Source: CAWBOY01 sp963790585 (GTDB lineage Bacteria; Planctomycetota; Planctomycetia; Gemmatales; Gemmataceae). Taken from it: a stretch of 64,000 nt of DNA. Under the pieces are notes generated by a model that saw only the letters and a list, made by a program, of their open reading frames with translations, ran no database searches and had not been told where the DNA came from. The stretch is taken from positions 744,001-808,000 of the forward strand of contig CAWBOY010000006.1 of the NCBI GenBank assembly GCA_963790585.1, given 5' to 3'. Shown here piece by piece: positions 52,040-61,191 of this stretch (within the stretch, counting starts at the first letter, position 1; each line of letters starts with the position of its first letter). The translations under genes were made by a program, and so were the position numbers.

Positions 52040-53301
52040 CAGGGCAATCGCATCTAAACGCCTGTTCATTATTGGCTGTTCAGTTGTCAGGGACAAGGTT
52101 ACTGCGAATGATTCTGGTGGAACGTACCCGTTTCACGGAGGAAAAGACTCATGGCGCAGACCCAAGCAACCCCCTTTCTTGCCGCTTTTGCCCAGTTGCA
52201 GGATCCACGCATCAACCGTACCAAGCATCACCGACTGCTGGACATCCTCTTCATCGCCCTGTGCGCTGTCGTCAGCGGCGCCAACGATTGCGTGGCCATG
52301 GAAAAGTTCGCCAAGAGCAAGCGCGTCTGGCTCGAAAAATTCCTGGATCTGCCCGACCGCGTGCCGTCGCATGACACCTTCGCTCGTGTGTTCGCCGCCC
52401 TGGATGGCAAAGCCTTTGTCGAGTGTTTTCTGAGCTGGGTGACCAGCCTCGAACGGAGTACGTCCGGCCAGGTGGTGGCCATCGACGGCAAGACGGCTCG
52501 TGCGACGTTGGATCGAGCCAAGAGCAAGCATCCGCTTCATGTCGTTAGCGCCTGGGCCACGGAGAACCAATTGCTTTTGGGTCAGGAAGTGGTCGATGAC
52601 AAATCCAATGAGATCACAGCGATTCCTAAACTGTTGGAGGTGTTGGAATTGACGGGAGCGATTGTGACTTTGGATGCCATGGGATGTCAGAAAGAGATTG
52701 CCAGCAAGATACGAGAAAAGGGAGCCGATTATGTGCTGGCGGTGAAAGGGAATCAGGAGCATTTGGAGCAGGACATCGTGGAGGCGTTTGCCGCCGTGGA
52801 CGAGGGTCGTAGCACGGCAACGGTGCAAACGCACACGGAGCAGGACAAGGGGCACGGTCGCTTGGAAACGCGCTGGACGCAGACGATGGCGGTACCCAAG
52901 ACGTTGCGTCATCAGGAGGATTGGCGGGATCTGGTGAGCATCGCCCGTTGCACGCGTAGCTACCAGGAGGGTGGAGTGGAGAAGTCGGAGGTGCGTTATT
53001 TTATAAGCAGCCTGCAACCCAAGGCGAAGCAGATGGCGGGAGCGATACGGAGTCATTGGGGAGTGGAGAATGGCTTGCATTGGGTGTTGGACATGTATTT
53101 TGCGGAGGATCGCAATCGTGCTCGGACGGGCCATGCGGCAGGGAACCTGGCGTTGTTACGACGCTGGGTCATCTCGTTATTGCGGCAGGACGAATCGACC
53201 AAAGGCGGCATCGAGAAGAAGCGCTTGCAAGCAGGCTGGAACGACGAAACGCGCGAGGCCATTCTTGGCCTTTTTATGGGGGATTAGATGCGATTGCCCT
53301 G
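52040..53301 (+). mobile_element. ISAs1-family insertion sequence, 1,262 bp
   Basis: Perfect 16-bp terminal inverted repeats CAGGGCAATCGCATCT (52040-52055) and its complement (53286-53301), flanked by a 10-bp direct repeat CCCCATTAGC (52030-52039 and 53302-53311). All features fit ISAs1. The perfect duplication indicates a recent insertion. Confidence 0.95.
52151..53287 (+). CDS. ISAs1-family transposase (H-repeat-associated type)
   Basis: The 378-residue protein begins with the DDE_Tnp_1-associated domain (LQDPRINRTKHHRLLDILFI) and has the core VVAIDGKTARATLDRAKSKH (Asp), TLDAMGCQKEIASKI (Asp) and AIRSHWGVENGLHWVLDM (Glu). The stop codon overlaps the right terminal repeat. The frame is intact. 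Confidence 0.94.
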   Translation: MAQTQATPFLAAFAQLQDPRINRTKHHRLLDILFIALCAVVSGANDCVAMEKFAKSKRVWLEKFLDLPDRVPSHDTFARVFAALDGKAFVECFLSWVTSLERSTSGQVVAIDGKTARATLDRAKSKHPLHVVSAWATENQLLLGQEVVDDKSNEITAIPKLLEVLELTGAIVTLDAMGCQKEIASKIREKGADYVLAVKGNQEHLEQDIVEAFAAVDEGRSTATVQTHTEQDKGHGRLETRWTQTMAVPKTLRHQEDWRDLVSIARCTRSYQEGGVEKSEVRYFISSLQPKAKQMAGAIRSHWGVENGLHWVLDMYFAEDRNRARTGHAAGNLALLRRWVISLLRQDESTKGGIEKKRLQAGWNDETREAILGLFMGD

Positions 53302-54463
53302 CCCCATTAGCTGTTAGGGTATTCCCCAAATTGTTGTGAGGATCGGCGAACTTTGGATCGATTTGGATAGCTTCCTTGTATGCGGCAATAGCGCTGTCAA
53401 ACTCCCTCTTATCTTGATGGGCGACCCCCAGGTTGTTGTAAGCGACAGCATATTTTGGGTCGATTCGGATGGCCTCCTTGTAGACGGCTATAGCACCCTC
53501 TACATCACCATTATCATTCAGGGCAATCCCCAGATTATTGTGAGCGGCCACATTCCCTGGTGCTGCTCCGACTGCTGCCTGATACCAGAGCGTCCGTTCC
53601 TGCGCGTTCTCCTTCTTCCGTCCCGTTATATACGTATCGCCCAGCGCCATGAGAATTCCCAAATCTCCAGGCCGACGCCGAACGGCAACTTGCAGTAAGT
53701 TCCGCCGCCGCTCAGTTGGAATCGTGTCCATCTCCCCCAACACGGTTGTGAACTCTGGAGGCTGATTGTCGGCTTCTGGTGCGCCTACGAGGCCTACCAG
53801 CTTTTTCCTATCTCTCGCTAGAACGCTATTGCGAACCTTATCCCGATAGGAGTCAGCATCTACCAACTTCAAGACTCCATGAATCCAGGGCAACGGCTGC
53901 ACCTGTAGCCATCTGTCCAAACCGGTCACTATTCTCTCTCGAACCGCCGAGCTTGATACCCGCGTCGCCGCTTCGGCCACTGACGTCGACTCTGAATTCA
54001 ACCCAAACTTTTCTAACGCTACCCGGTATTTTTCCGCCACCGCCAATTTGTCTGGGAGTTTATTTTCTACTGGTGTCCAACGTAACAGGTCGATGGCAGC
54101 CAGGTCGCGCAGTACCATTAAATCGTCCCGGTATTGCACCAGGCGCCCAGCCAACGTTTCCGCTCCCCCTTCCGTGGCACGCTTTTGGGCGGCCTCCAAG
54201 AGGACACCAGCTTTCGCCGCGTCACTCGCGCGGAGTGCTTCCTCGGTTTGCTCGACCAATCCTAAGACGGCCTCGGCGTTTCGCCCCAGGCGCTCTTGGG
54301 CCGCTCGGGCTTGGTCAGACCGCCACCAGGCGACCGTTCCGCCGCCGAACAACAATAGTACAATTGCTGCCGCCAATGCCAACTGCACGCGCCGTCGTTT
54401 CCGCTGCTCCGCTGCCTGTAATACGACGGCCAGCTTTTCCCCTTCCGCTTTCGCCTTGTCCAA
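53302..54463 (-). CDS. Membrane helix, linker and first TPRs of the kinase-TPR gene
   Basis: The segment reads DKAKAEGEKLAVVLQAAEQ, then the membrane helix VQLALAAAIVLLLFGGGTVA, a ~250-residue helical region and three TPRs (VAAHNNLGIALNDNGDVEGA and others). The open frame runs on into the IS to 53177, but those last residues are transposon sequence. Confidence 0.85.
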
Positions 54464-55502
54464 CTCCGCGCCGGGCCCGTTCGTCGGCGGCCTCTCGTAA
54501 ATCGGCTACCGCTTTCGCAACTGTTCCAGCGCCGATAGGCCGATCCACCTGCTCCGGCGCCAGGCAGCGCTTGCAAAGAGCCACCAGATCCGGGTCGGCC
54601 CCACTGCCATCGAGCAGAGTAAATGCATCGAACACCTTCCCCTTGGCCGCTAACTGCCGCGTACTCTCGGCCGAGTCACCGACGAACGGCGCGCGGCCCG
54701 TCAATATCGCACAGAGAATGCCGCCCAATCCAAACACATCGCTGCGCTCGTCGATCTGATTGACCGCCCCAATCGCCTGCTCCGGCGGCATGAACGCCGG
54801 CGTCCCAATTACGGAACCTGCCTGTGTGAACAGTCCATCCGAATCGCGCAGACTATGGATCAGCGTCCCGCTGGTGGTCTCGTTGGGGTCGCTGACTTTG
54901 GTCTCATTTCGAGCCGACATTACTTTCGCCAGCCCCCAATCCATCACCTGCACTTCACCAAAGCTGCCGACCATCACATTCTGTGGCTTCAGATCTCGGT
55001 GAATGACATCATGAGCATGCGCATAGGCAATCGCCTGACACACCTGCTCGAACACCGCAATGAATCGGCCCCGATCATGACCGGCATCAGGCCGCTCGGC
55101 GAGAAGCGAGTCGAGTGTCCTTCCGCGAATCAGTTTCATCGCCAAAAACTTCCGGCCATCCGGCAGAATGCCGAGGTCGAAGATCGGCGGAATCGCCGGA
55201 TGCTGGAGTTGAGCCGTGATGCGCGCCTCATCGGCGAACCGTCGAGCCGTGCCCGATGCCGAGTCGAACTTGTCCTGCAACACTTTGACCGCCACATCAC
55301 GGTTCAGGACCGTATCGGTCGCCCGATAAATGATCCCCATCCCGCCGCGCGCGATCTCATCGAGCAACTGATAACGCCGACTGGCCGAAGAAGCGGCTTC
55401 CGGGCTTTTGCCCGCCCAGATTCCCGAGGCCTGCGACCCGGTGTCGTCGGGACTCGGAACATGATCGACCGTATGCTGCAATTGCTCGGGCATGAGCCGC
55501 AT
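54315..55502 (-). CDS. Kinase domain of the kinase-TPR gene
   Basis: A PknB-type Ser/Thr kinase. Landmarks are the Gly loop IARGGMGIIY, the lysine in VAVKVLQD, IHRDLKPQN in the catalytic loop, DWGLAK replacing DFG, GTPAFMPPEQ in the activation segment and SDVFGLGGILCAIL. The DWG variant is frequent in planctomycete kinases. True frame lost at about 54470, after ADERARR. Confidence 0.92.
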   Translation of the reverse strand: MRLMPEQLQHTVDHVPSPDDTGSQASGIWAGKSPEAASSASRRYQLLDEIARGGMGIIYRATDTVLNRDVAVKVLQDKFDSASGTARRFADEARITAQLQHPAIPPIFDLGILPDGRKFLAMKLIRGRTLDSLLAERPDAGHDRGRFIAVFEQVCQAIAYAHAHDVIHRDLKPQNVMVGSFGEVQVMDWGLAKVMSARNETKVSDPNETTSGTLIHSLRDSDGLFTQAGSVIGTPAFMPPEQAIGAVNQIDERSDVFGLGGILCAILTGRAPFVGDSAESTRQLAAKGKVFDAFTLLDGSGADPDLVALCKRCLAPEQVDRPIGAGTVAKAVADLREAADERARRGVGQGESGRGKAGRRITGSGAAETTARAVGIGGSNCTIVVRRRNGRLVAV

Positions 55503-55566
55503 TTCTCCCCTGATTGGGTTCCCTCAGAGCTTCGCTGGCTCTCAGTGAGGAATAATTACGATACCT

Positions 55567-55608
55567 CACGCCCGCTGAGATGTGCAACGATTATTCGCGT
55601 GGACGCCG
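55567..55608. promoter_or_regulatory. Second copy of the 42-bp repeat, possible kinase promoter
   Basis: On the minus strand TTGCAC and TATCGT are 18 bp apart, 65 bp before the kinase start. See the copy at 50148-50189. No promoter has been shown. Confidence 0.4.
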
Positions 55609-55611
55609 CCC

Positions 55612-55876
55612 ACGAATCCCGTCTGCCAATCCCCCTCGCGCATACTATAACAACAACCGCCCGATGCTTGATGGAAGAGTGCGCGCATGAAAGTCCCGTT
55701 GAAGTGGCTTGCCGAATATGTCGATGTCTCCCTGCCCGTGAGGGAACTGGGCCTCAACGTCGTCAATACGGAGTCAGCCCACGGGCGAGGCCAGATCCTC
55801 AGTGCGTCCGTCAAAGGGTGGCACCGAGCATCCAAACGCGGATCAGCTAGGGCTCGTCGATCTCGATCACAGCGAC
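55612..55876 (+). pseudogene. Degenerate 5' copy of pheT with its upstream region
   Basis: From ACGAATCC at 55612 the sequence parallels the region before pheT (57220 on). The first ~65 coding bases from ATG 55687 are nearly identical (MKVPLKWLAEYVDVSLPVREL). After that about 70 bp are missing and later bases are diverged but still match pheT up to the equivalent of LVDLDYGDG (about 55870). It is frameshifted and cannot make a synthetase. It lies on the far side of the acyltransferase gene from the real pheT. Confidence 0.85.
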
Positions 55877-55898
55877 GGGCGAGTACGAAGATGGTTCC

Positions 55899-57080
55899 AT
55901 GAACTTTCCAAGACAAGAAGCGATTCGATCGTTCACTGAGTCGATTTTGGACCGTAATAAAATGCAAGAAGAAAAGAAGTCCGACAACTCTGAAGCAAAT
56001 CCAAATCGGCGCGAGAGAAATCATTTCTTAGATACTGTCCGTGCCTTCGCGGCTATTGGGGTCGTCTATTTTCATTTGAATGAGCCAATTCCCTGGGAGT
56101 CCGATATCTATCGAAACGTAGTCAAGCAAGGCTGGCTTGGCGTGATCGTTTTTTTTGTGTTAAGTGGTTATTGCATTCAAATGGCGGCCAGCAGTTGTCG
56201 AGCGATTGTCCCTTTTTATTGGCGCCGATTCTGTCGAATTTACCCCCCGTACCTTGCAAGCCTCGTCGTTGTGGGCCTTGTCTGCGTCATTTGCAAGCTC
56301 GCCACCGGCGTAAGCGATGTGGCTCAGTGGCCAAAAACCTGGCTAGGGTGGCTTGGCCTGCTTACTCTCGCACCGGTTCCGTCAGATCAACTCACTGGCG
56401 GAAACTGGGTTTATTGGTCACTAAGTTATGAGATTGCATTTTATGGCATCCTTGGCCTCACAATATTGCACAAACTACTGCTGCCTGTAATTGTTCTGCT
56501 CATGATTGGCCTTTCCGCGATCCCTGGAATGGAGTCGCTTCCAGGATTATTTTTCTTGTCGAATTGGTGTTTATTTAGCCTGGGCGTAGGCCTTTATGAG
56601 CTGTGTCACAAACGAAGGACCATTGGGAGCGCATTTATCCTGTCAAGTTTCGTCGTTATATTTTATCGGTCTACGAGTCCGGTAATACTAACAACCCTTA
56701 TTTCCGCCCTATTAATCGGGAGTTCAACGCAAAAATGGGGAAGATTTCTAGGGCGCGAAAGATTGTTGAGCGCAATTGGCGAATGGTCCTATGGGCTATA
56801 TTTGCTGCATGTCCCACTCGGATTATATTGGTTAGCTAGGTTTCGTCCTGAAATTTGCGTTAGCAATCTTGGGCTTCATATTCTTTTCGATACGGGCGTT
56901 GTGATCGTTTGCATAGCTTTCTCGGCTCTATTTTATTACACCGTGGAGAGGCCATCCATAGCCCTTGGACGCCTTAGCTTTGGGCTAAAAGCCGCCTCAC
57001 GTGATTCACCGAGCCTCAATGGCCAAACCGGAACGGATGCAATCGGGCCGAAAGACCAAGCAAGTGAGCCCAATCGGTAA
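55899..57080 (+). CDS. Acyltransferase 3 family membrane protein (OafA/YrhL-like)
   Basis: The 393-residue protein would acylate a surface polysaccharide or other glycan at the inner membrane. It has about ten membrane helices, an N-terminal LDTVRAFAAIGVVYFH with the family His, FFVLSGYCI, FYWRRFCRIYPPY with the RxxRIxP motif and SYGLYLLHVPLG near the end. ATG 55899 and ATG 55962 are both possible; the hydrophilic first 40 residues make 55962 attractive. Its base composition is clearly more AT-rich than the neighbours and it lies between two copies of the pheT 5' region, both signs of acquisition. Confidence 0.9.
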   Translation: MNFPRQEAIRSFTESILDRNKMQEEKKSDNSEANPNRRERNHFLDTVRAFAAIGVVYFHLNEPIPWESDIYRNVVKQGWLGVIVFFVLSGYCIQMAASSCRAIVPFYWRRFCRIYPPYLASLVVVGLVCVICKLATGVSDVAQWPKTWLGWLGLLTLAPVPSDQLTGGNWVYWSLSYEIAFYGILGLTILHKLLLPVIVLLMIGLSAIPGMESLPGLFFLSNWCLFSLGVGLYELCHKRRTIGSAFILSSFVVIFYRSTSPVILTTLISALLIGSSTQKWGRFLGRERLLSAIGEWSYGLYLLHVPLGLYWLARFRPEICVSNLGLHILFDTGVVIVCIAFSALFYYTVERPSIALGRLSFGLKAASRDSPSLNGQTGTDAIGPKDQASEPNR

Positions 57081-57093
57081 AGGACATTTGTCG

Positions 57094-57189
57094 TTGGAGC
57101 CGTGGCCGGGGTCGGCACTCCGTCCCCGGTGCAGCTCTGCCGGCACCGTTGAACCGGGGTCGGAGTACCGACCCCGGCCACGGCTCCAA
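57094..57189. repeat. Long inverted repeat between the acyltransferase and pheT
   Basis: TTGGAGCCGTGGCCGGGGTC (from 57094) pairs perfectly with the end of the element at 57189 over 22 bp. The next 14 bp pair with two mismatches, and a 24-nt loop remains. It lies 14 bp after the acyltransferase stop and probably ends its transcript. Confidence 0.85.
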
Positions 57190-57292
57190 TGCTCGTCCAA
57201 CATCCGCCATCGCTCAAACGAATCCGCTCGGCCAATCCTCTTCGCGCATACTATAACAACAACCGCCCGAGGCTTGATGGAAGAGTGCGCAC

Positions 57293-59830
57293 ATGAAAGT
57301 CCCGTTGAAGTGGCTTGCCGAATATGTCGATGTCTCCCTGCCCGTGAGGGAACTGGTCGAGCGGTTGACGGTCGCTGGGTTGGAGGTGGCGAACGCGCGC
57401 TTTTTTGGGCTGCTGGTGCCGGAGAAGATCGGCGTCAAGGTGGTCGATGTCGGGCCGGTCTGGGAGCGGGACAAGATCCTGATCGCGGCCGTCAAGAGTG
57501 TCACCAAGCATCCGAACGCGGATAAGCTCAAGCTCGTCGATCTCGATTATGGCGATGGGCGAACGAAAACGGTCGTGACCGGAGCGCCAAATATCGCGGT
57601 CGGCGATGTCGGGCAAAAGGTAATCCTCGGGCTCTGTGGCTTCGAGTATTTCGATGGCCACGTTTCGCCGAAGACGCTGAAACGACTACAGCCGAGCGTG
57701 CTGCGCGGCGTGCCGAGCGATGCGATGGTTTGCTCCTCGTTTGAGCTAGGAATCGACGAAGAGCATGAGGGGATCATTCTTCTCGATGCGGACGCCCCGG
57801 TCGGGATGCCGCTCGCGGATTACATGGGCGATGTCGTGCTCGAGATCGACGTCTTGCCGAACATGGCGCGCTGTCTGTCTATGATTGGTGTGGCCCGCGA
57901 AGTGGCGGCTTTGACGGGGAAGACGTTAAGGTTGCCTGTCCACGAAGCGAAAACCGGCACGGAGCCGATCGCCGGGAAAGTGACGGTCACGATCGCCGAT
58001 GCGAAGCTGTCGCCGCGCTACGCGGCCGCGCTGCTCAAGGGGATCACAATCGGCCAGGCTCCAGGCTGGATGAAAGCACGCCTGGCCTATTCAGGGATGA
58101 GGCCGATCAGTAATGTCGTCGATATCACCAATTTCGTGATGCTCGAATGGGGCCAGCCGCTCCATGCGTTTGATTACGACAAGCTCGTTGCTCGCGCCGG
58201 CGGCCAAGCCCCGGCGATCACCATTCGGCCAGCACGCGAAGGTGAAATTCTCAAAACACTCGATAACGTCGAACGCAAATTGACGCCGGATATGCTCGTC
58301 ATCGCCGACAGTGCGGGAGCGATCGCGCTGGCGGGTGTCATGGGCGGTTTGGATACCGAAGTCTCGGCTACCACAACCAATGTGCTGCTCGAATCCGCTA
58401 ACTTCGATTTTCTCAGCATTCGCCGCACGATGAAGGCTTTGAACCTACCGAGCGAGGCGAGCTACCGCTTCAGTCGCGGCGTACATCCCGAACTGGTGTT
58501 GCCGGCCCTCGGGCGCGCGTGCGAATTGATGCGGCAATATGCTCACGCCACCGTTTGTCAGGGCGTCATCGATGAGTATCCGGCCCCGCTAGCCCCGCGT
58601 GTAGTCGATCTGACGATGGCAGAGGTCGAGCGCATCTTGGGCATCGCCATGCCCCTGGGCGAATGCAGCAAACTCCTAAAAGCCTTGGAATATCGCGTCG
58701 AACCGATCGGCCTGGCCACGCTTCGGGTGACGATGCCGCCGCATCGGTTGGATATTCAAGAGGGGGCTGCGGACCTGATCGAGGATCTCGTCAGGCTTTA
58801 TGGGTATAACCGTCTGCCATCGACCTTGTTGGCCGACCGCCTGCCGCCGCAATCGACCGAGCCGCCGCTGGAGTTCGCCGATCGGGTGCGCGACCTGCTG
58901 GTTCATGCCGGCTTGCAGGAAGTGATTTCCTACACGCTCACCACTCCAGACCGCGAAGCGCCGCTGAATCTGCCGCAAATGGACTATGTCACTCTCAAAA
59001 ATCCGATAAGTAGTGAACGCTCGGTTCTGCGGCATAGCGTGCTGACTGGCGTACTCGAAGCGATAGCGTCGAATCTACGGCATACGGGTGACGTCCGTCT
59101 CTTCGAGATCGGCACGGTCTATTTGCCGAAATCAGGCCAACGGTTGCCGAACGAACTGCAGCGCCTCGCGATCGCGCTCTGCGGCAAGCGGCGGCCTGAG
59201 TCTTGGGGCGAGAGCACCGCACCGAATCAGCCGCTCGATTTCTACGACCTCAAAGGTGTCATCGAAGCGCTGATCTCCGAACTGCATTTGGCCGACGTGA
59301 AATTCGACCTGGCCCGCAACGCTGATTTTCCGGTGCCAGCGTTGCATCCAGGCAAGTCAGCCGTGCTGTATGTCGGTGGCTTCGCGGTTGGCTATTTCGG
59401 CGAGCTGCACCCGAAAACGGCCGAGTTGTTTTCGAAAGAGTTCACCGGCAAGCCGATCCTGGCCGGCGAGTTCGATCTCGAGGCCCTGCGAGCCGCGACG
59501 CCGGAGCGTTTCAAGGCGGCGCCGGTGCCGTTGTTCCCGGCTGCCTTGCGCGATGTCGCACTGATCGTCGCGGAGGAGATCCAGGCCGAGCGCGTCGCCA
59601 CGGAGATCCGCGCCGCCGGCGGGGCTCTTTTGAGGGGCGCGAAATTGTTCGACCTTTATCGAGGCGACGGCGTGGCCGAAGGTCACAAGAGCCTCGCCTA
59701 TGCCTTGATTTACCAGGCCGACGATCGCACATTGACCGAGAAGGAAATCGACAAGGCCCACCGTGCCATCGAGGCGCATTTGCGCACGACGCTCAAAGCC
59801 CAGATCCGCGGCAAAGACGACGGGAAGTAA
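57293..59830 (+). CDS. pheT: Phenylalanyl-tRNA synthetase beta subunit
   Basis: PheT is the beta chain of the tetrameric enzyme that charges tRNA-Phe. The 845-residue protein has the expected order. First is the N-terminal edge (MKVPLKWLAEYVDV), then a tRNA-binding OB-fold domain (about 45-155, with KHPNADKLKLVDLDYG). The B3/4 editing domain (about 210-390, with RPISNVVDITNFVMLE and HAFDYDKL) follows, then B5 (about 415-490), the catalytic-like core and a C-terminal FDX-ACB domain (about 750-843, with FDLYRGDGVAEGHKSLAYAL). GGAAGAG precedes the ATG. pheS is not adjacent in this window. The frame is free of indels. Confidence 0.97.
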   Translation: MKVPLKWLAEYVDVSLPVRELVERLTVAGLEVANARFFGLLVPEKIGVKVVDVGPVWERDKILIAAVKSVTKHPNADKLKLVDLDYGDGRTKTVVTGAPNIAVGDVGQKVILGLCGFEYFDGHVSPKTLKRLQPSVLRGVPSDAMVCSSFELGIDEEHEGIILLDADAPVGMPLADYMGDVVLEIDVLPNMARCLSMIGVAREVAALTGKTLRLPVHEAKTGTEPIAGKVTVTIADAKLSPRYAAALLKGITIGQAPGWMKARLAYSGMRPISNVVDITNFVMLEWGQPLHAFDYDKLVARAGGQAPAITIRPAREGEILKTLDNVERKLTPDMLVIADSAGAIALAGVMGGLDTEVSATTTNVLLESANFDFLSIRRTMKALNLPSEASYRFSRGVHPELVLPALGRACELMRQYAHATVCQGVIDEYPAPLAPRVVDLTMAEVERILGIAMPLGECSKLLKALEYRVEPIGLATLRVTMPPHRLDIQEGAADLIEDLVRLYGYNRLPSTLLADRLPPQSTEPPLEFADRVRDLLVHAGLQEVISYTLTTPDREAPLNLPQMDYVTLKNPISSERSVLRHSVLTGVLEAIASNLRHTGDVRLFEIGTVYLPKSGQRLPNELQRLAIALCGKRRPESWGESTAPNQPLDFYDLKGVIEALISELHLADVKFDLARNADFPVPALHPGKSAVLYVGGFAVGYFGELHPKTAELFSKEFTGKPILAGEFDLEALRAATPERFKAAPVPLFPAALRDVALIVAEEIQAERVATEIRAAGGALLRGAKLFDLYRGDGVAEGHKSLAYALIYQADDRTLTEKEIDKAHRAIEAHLRTTLKAQIRGKDDGK

Positions 59831-59879
59831 GGGACTTTAGTCTCGAAACCGTCACGGCTCCGCTGCCGCGAGGAGTCGA

Positions 59880-61169
59880 ATGGGACCTCCGTTACCGCCA
59901 ACCGATCCGCCCGAGCCGATGGCTGATTTCCGCCGTTCGGTGCTGCGCAGTCTCCTCCTCACCAACGACGAGATCGACGCGATCACCCGAGCTTTACCCG
60001 CGAGCGAGCGCAACGACCCGTCGGCCATCGCCGAACACCTGGTTCGCAGCGGCAAACTGACGCGGTTCCAGGCGACCAAGCTCCTCGAAGGCCGATCGAA
60101 AGGCCTCGTCTTCGGCGATTTTCAAATCCTCTCGCCCATTGGCAAAGGTAGTTACGGCACGGTCTACCTGGCGCGCGACACAAGAAACGGACAATTAGTA
60201 GCTCTAAAGATCGTCGTGGTGAGTCGCGTCGAGGGGCGCGTGCGGACGCGCTTTCGCCGCGAAATGGTGATGGGCCGCATGGTGGAGCATCCGTTCCTGG
60301 CTCGGGCTTATGAGTCGGGCAATCTCCATGGCGCGGACTTCATCGCAATGGAGTATATCCCGGGCCAGACTCTATCGAAGCAGGTCCAGGCCGACGGGCC
60401 GCTGTCGCTCGCGCGGGCCGCGCGCATCTTCCGCGAGATCGCGCTTGCCCTGGAACACGTTCACGCGCGCGGGCTGATTCATCGCGACATCAAGCCATCG
60501 AACATCATGATTACGCCGCATGACCATGCGAAGGTTCTCGACCTCGGCCTGGGCATGCTCAAGGGCGAAGTCGGCGATCCGTCCGTCGTCGGCGGCGTCG
60601 GCTACATCGTCGGCACAATGGATTACATCGCGCCTGAGCAAACCACCGACCCGACCAAGATCGACGTCCGAGCGGATCTTTATTCTCTTGGTTGCACGCT
60701 CTATTTCGCCCTGAGCGGCAATCCACCGTATCCCGGCGGCTCGCGCCGCGACAAGATCAAGCGCCAACGCACCGTCGAAGCGACTCCATTGAAATTGCTC
60801 CGCCCCGAACTTCCCTCTGGGTTCCTGGCGATCGTCAATAAGCTGATGGAAAAAGATCCTGAAGACCGCTATCCCAACGCTACCGCGGTGGTCGAAGCTC
60901 TCAAACCCTGGTCTGCCGAGCCCGCCGCACCCCTCGACCGACCCGAGGATCCAACCTATGCCGAGGCCGTAGCGGCGGTGCAATCGTATTCGGGAAACGA
61001 AAGCTATTCGGATCTCGCGTTGCTCGATGGTTCGGAAGCAGCCGAGAGCGAGCCGGAAGCACAAGAAAGCAGCGTTTGGCCGTGGGTCTTGTTTGGGTTG
61101 GCGATCGTCATCGCCGCGGGGATGTTGGTGCCGATTTTTTATCTGCTGTCGCGGGTGGCAGGCAGGTGA
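59880..61169 (+). CDS. Membrane-anchored Ser/Thr protein kinase
   Basis: The 429-residue kinase has an N-terminal ~75-residue helical part (LLLTNDEIDAITRALPASER). The kinase domain follows: Gly loop IGKGSYGTVY, lysine in LVALKIVVV, IHRDIKPSNIM, DLGLGM replacing DFG, GTMDYIAPEQ and ADLYSLGCTLYFALSG. A Glu/Ser-rich linker leads to a C-terminal membrane helix (VLFGLAIVIAAGMLVPIFYL). GAGGAG lies 5 nt before the start. It follows pheT by 49 bp. The substrate is unknown, and there is no large outside sensor domain. Confidence 0.92.
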   Translation: MGPPLPPTDPPEPMADFRRSVLRSLLLTNDEIDAITRALPASERNDPSAIAEHLVRSGKLTRFQATKLLEGRSKGLVFGDFQILSPIGKGSYGTVYLARDTRNGQLVALKIVVVSRVEGRVRTRFRREMVMGRMVEHPFLARAYESGNLHGADFIAMEYIPGQTLSKQVQADGPLSLARAARIFREIALALEHVHARGLIHRDIKPSNIMITPHDHAKVLDLGLGMLKGEVGDPSVVGGVGYIVGTMDYIAPEQTTDPTKIDVRADLYSLGCTLYFALSGNPPYPGGSRRDKIKRQRTVEATPLKLLRPELPSGFLAIVNKLMEKDPEDRYPNATAVVEALKPWSAEPAAPLDRPEDPTYAEAVAAVQSYSGNESYSDLALLDGSEAAESEPEAQESSVWPWVLFGLAIVIAAGMLVPIFYLLSRVAGR

Positions 61170-61191
61170 AGCATCTGCGGTATTCCTGGCG

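Larger units (their letters stand above)
50387..55502 (-). pseudogene. Membrane Ser/Thr kinase with TPR array, cut by an IS and one frameshift
   Basis: The uninterrupted gene encodes kinase, a membrane helix, an alpha-helical linker and about 13 TPRs. It is broken by an ISAs1-family element (52040-53301) and by one excess base at about 54470. Removing the IS, one 10-bp duplication and that base leaves exactly 1,281 codons. The TPR reading frame is seamless across the empty site (TANG joined to ELASAIAEY). An in-frame ATG at 55493 has better spacing to GGGGAG than the one at 55502. The cytoplasmic kinase plus outside sensor layout suits signalling; the interruption should leave it inactive or truncated. 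Confidence 0.85.

Noticed and set aside
53177..53301. C-terminal tail GAGQSHLIPHKKAKNG on the kinase-TPR segment
   Set aside because: It is read-through into the ISAs1 right end, not part of the original protein.
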